A DNA stretch of 24,602 bases from Blastocatellia bacterium (GTDB lineage: Bacteria > Acidobacteriota > Blastocatellia > Pyrinomonadales > Pyrinomonadaceae): NCBI GenBank assembly GCA_003488005.1, contig DNND01000069.1, positions 8,382-32,983 on the forward strand. The letters are read 5' to 3'. Positions 24,383-24,602 of this stretch are shown one piece after another. Position 1 is the first letter of the stretch. Each line of letters starts with the position of its first letter. The notes below the pieces were generated by a model, which had not been told where the DNA came from, did no database searches, and saw nothing but the letters and a program-made list of their open reading frames with translations. A program made the translations under genes and the position numbers.

Positions 24383-24602
24383 CGTGCCCCCGCTCTTATT
24401 TGGACTGCGGCGGCTTGATCAGCGCGTCGGGTCCGAGAACATTCGATGTATGTGGGTCGACGAATACAGAACCGGGAGCCGTAGCGACCGGGTCTGGGCG
24501 GCGTTGAGTTCACCGTCATTGTAAGCTGGCTTCCTGGCGGATTCTTAACCGGAGTATTGTTATCGCAAGTCGGACCCGGTCGCTACCGCTCCCGGTTCTG
24601 TA
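24383..24602. repeat. Intergenic inverted repeat (REP/MITE-like) at the right edge
   Basis: The arms 24465-24494 and 24573-24602 are reverse complements over 30 nt with a single mismatch, separated by 78 nt. The right arm runs to the last base of the window, so it may be longer. Nearer the kinase stop, 24399-24414 (TTTGGACTGCGGCGGC) is identical to 215-230 at the left edge. No gene or transposase is visible, so any mobility would depend on an enzyme encoded elsewhere. Confidence 0.75.

Noticed and set aside
1..24602. CRISPR array, phage or transposase genes
   Set aside because: I looked for regularly spaced direct repeats and for integrase or transposase motifs and found none; the only repeats are palindromes, inverted repeats and paralogue matches.

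Overview
The window looks like part of an Acidobacteriota chromosome, probably of the Blastocatellia type. The main reason is a long run of large Ser/Thr kinases of the bacterial PknB type. They are fused after a single membrane helix either to a TolB-N/FlgO-like domain with TPR repeats or to a TolB-like beta-propeller. They are interleaved with proteins that start with a short 'CPxCNRxExD..L.FCRxDG' cysteine motif, which I associate with that phylum. This assignment rests on gene style and moderate-to-high GC, not on a marker gene. Almost everything lies on the + strand; the one exception is a membrane protein near the left edge.

Left part (1-4101): an intergenic cluster of short palindromes (TCGCTCC/GGAGCGA hairpins) is followed by a minus-strand polytopic membrane protein of unknown function. 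A divergent promoter region then precedes two nearly abutting genes. The first is a calcineurin-like metallophosphoesterase carrying an unrecognised, tryptophan-rich N-terminal domain of about 200 residues. The second is a HAD phosphatase.

Central part (4183-11000): an AddB-type nuclease/inactivated-helicase subunit and an AddA-type UvrD-like helicase-nuclease overlap by 4 nt. Together they form an AddAB-type double-strand-break end-resection enzyme. Because the phosphoesterase-HAD pair lies directly upstream on the same strand, the four genes may be one transcription unit. A mostly empty spacer and a tRNA with a CAU anticodon follow.

Right part (11440-24382): a tandem array of modular signalling proteins. 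The order is kinase-TM-FlgO-TPR; Cys motif-TM-FlgO-TPR; an 80-odd-residue fragment of a kinase; a P1-family (DmpA/NylC-like) self-processing peptidase broken by a one-base frameshift; kinase-TM-propeller; Cys motif-FlgO-TPR with no membrane helix; and kinase-TM-FlgO-TPR. Four-nucleotide overlaps join the first three. Long exact matches between paralogues (59 nt and 34 nt) show that the array is still exchanging sequence. The kinases presumably phosphorylate cytoplasmic targets, while the FlgO/TPR or propeller halves act as sensing or scaffolding modules on the other side of the membrane.

Right edge (24383-24602): no gene. It holds a 30-nt inverted repeat with one mismatch and a 16-nt sequence also present at the left edge, so both ends of the window carry dispersed-repeat-like DNA. 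The most unusual items are the metallophosphoesterase N-terminal domain and its HAD partner, the module-swapping signalling array, and the broken kinase/peptidase junction flanked by the 59-nt direct repeat.
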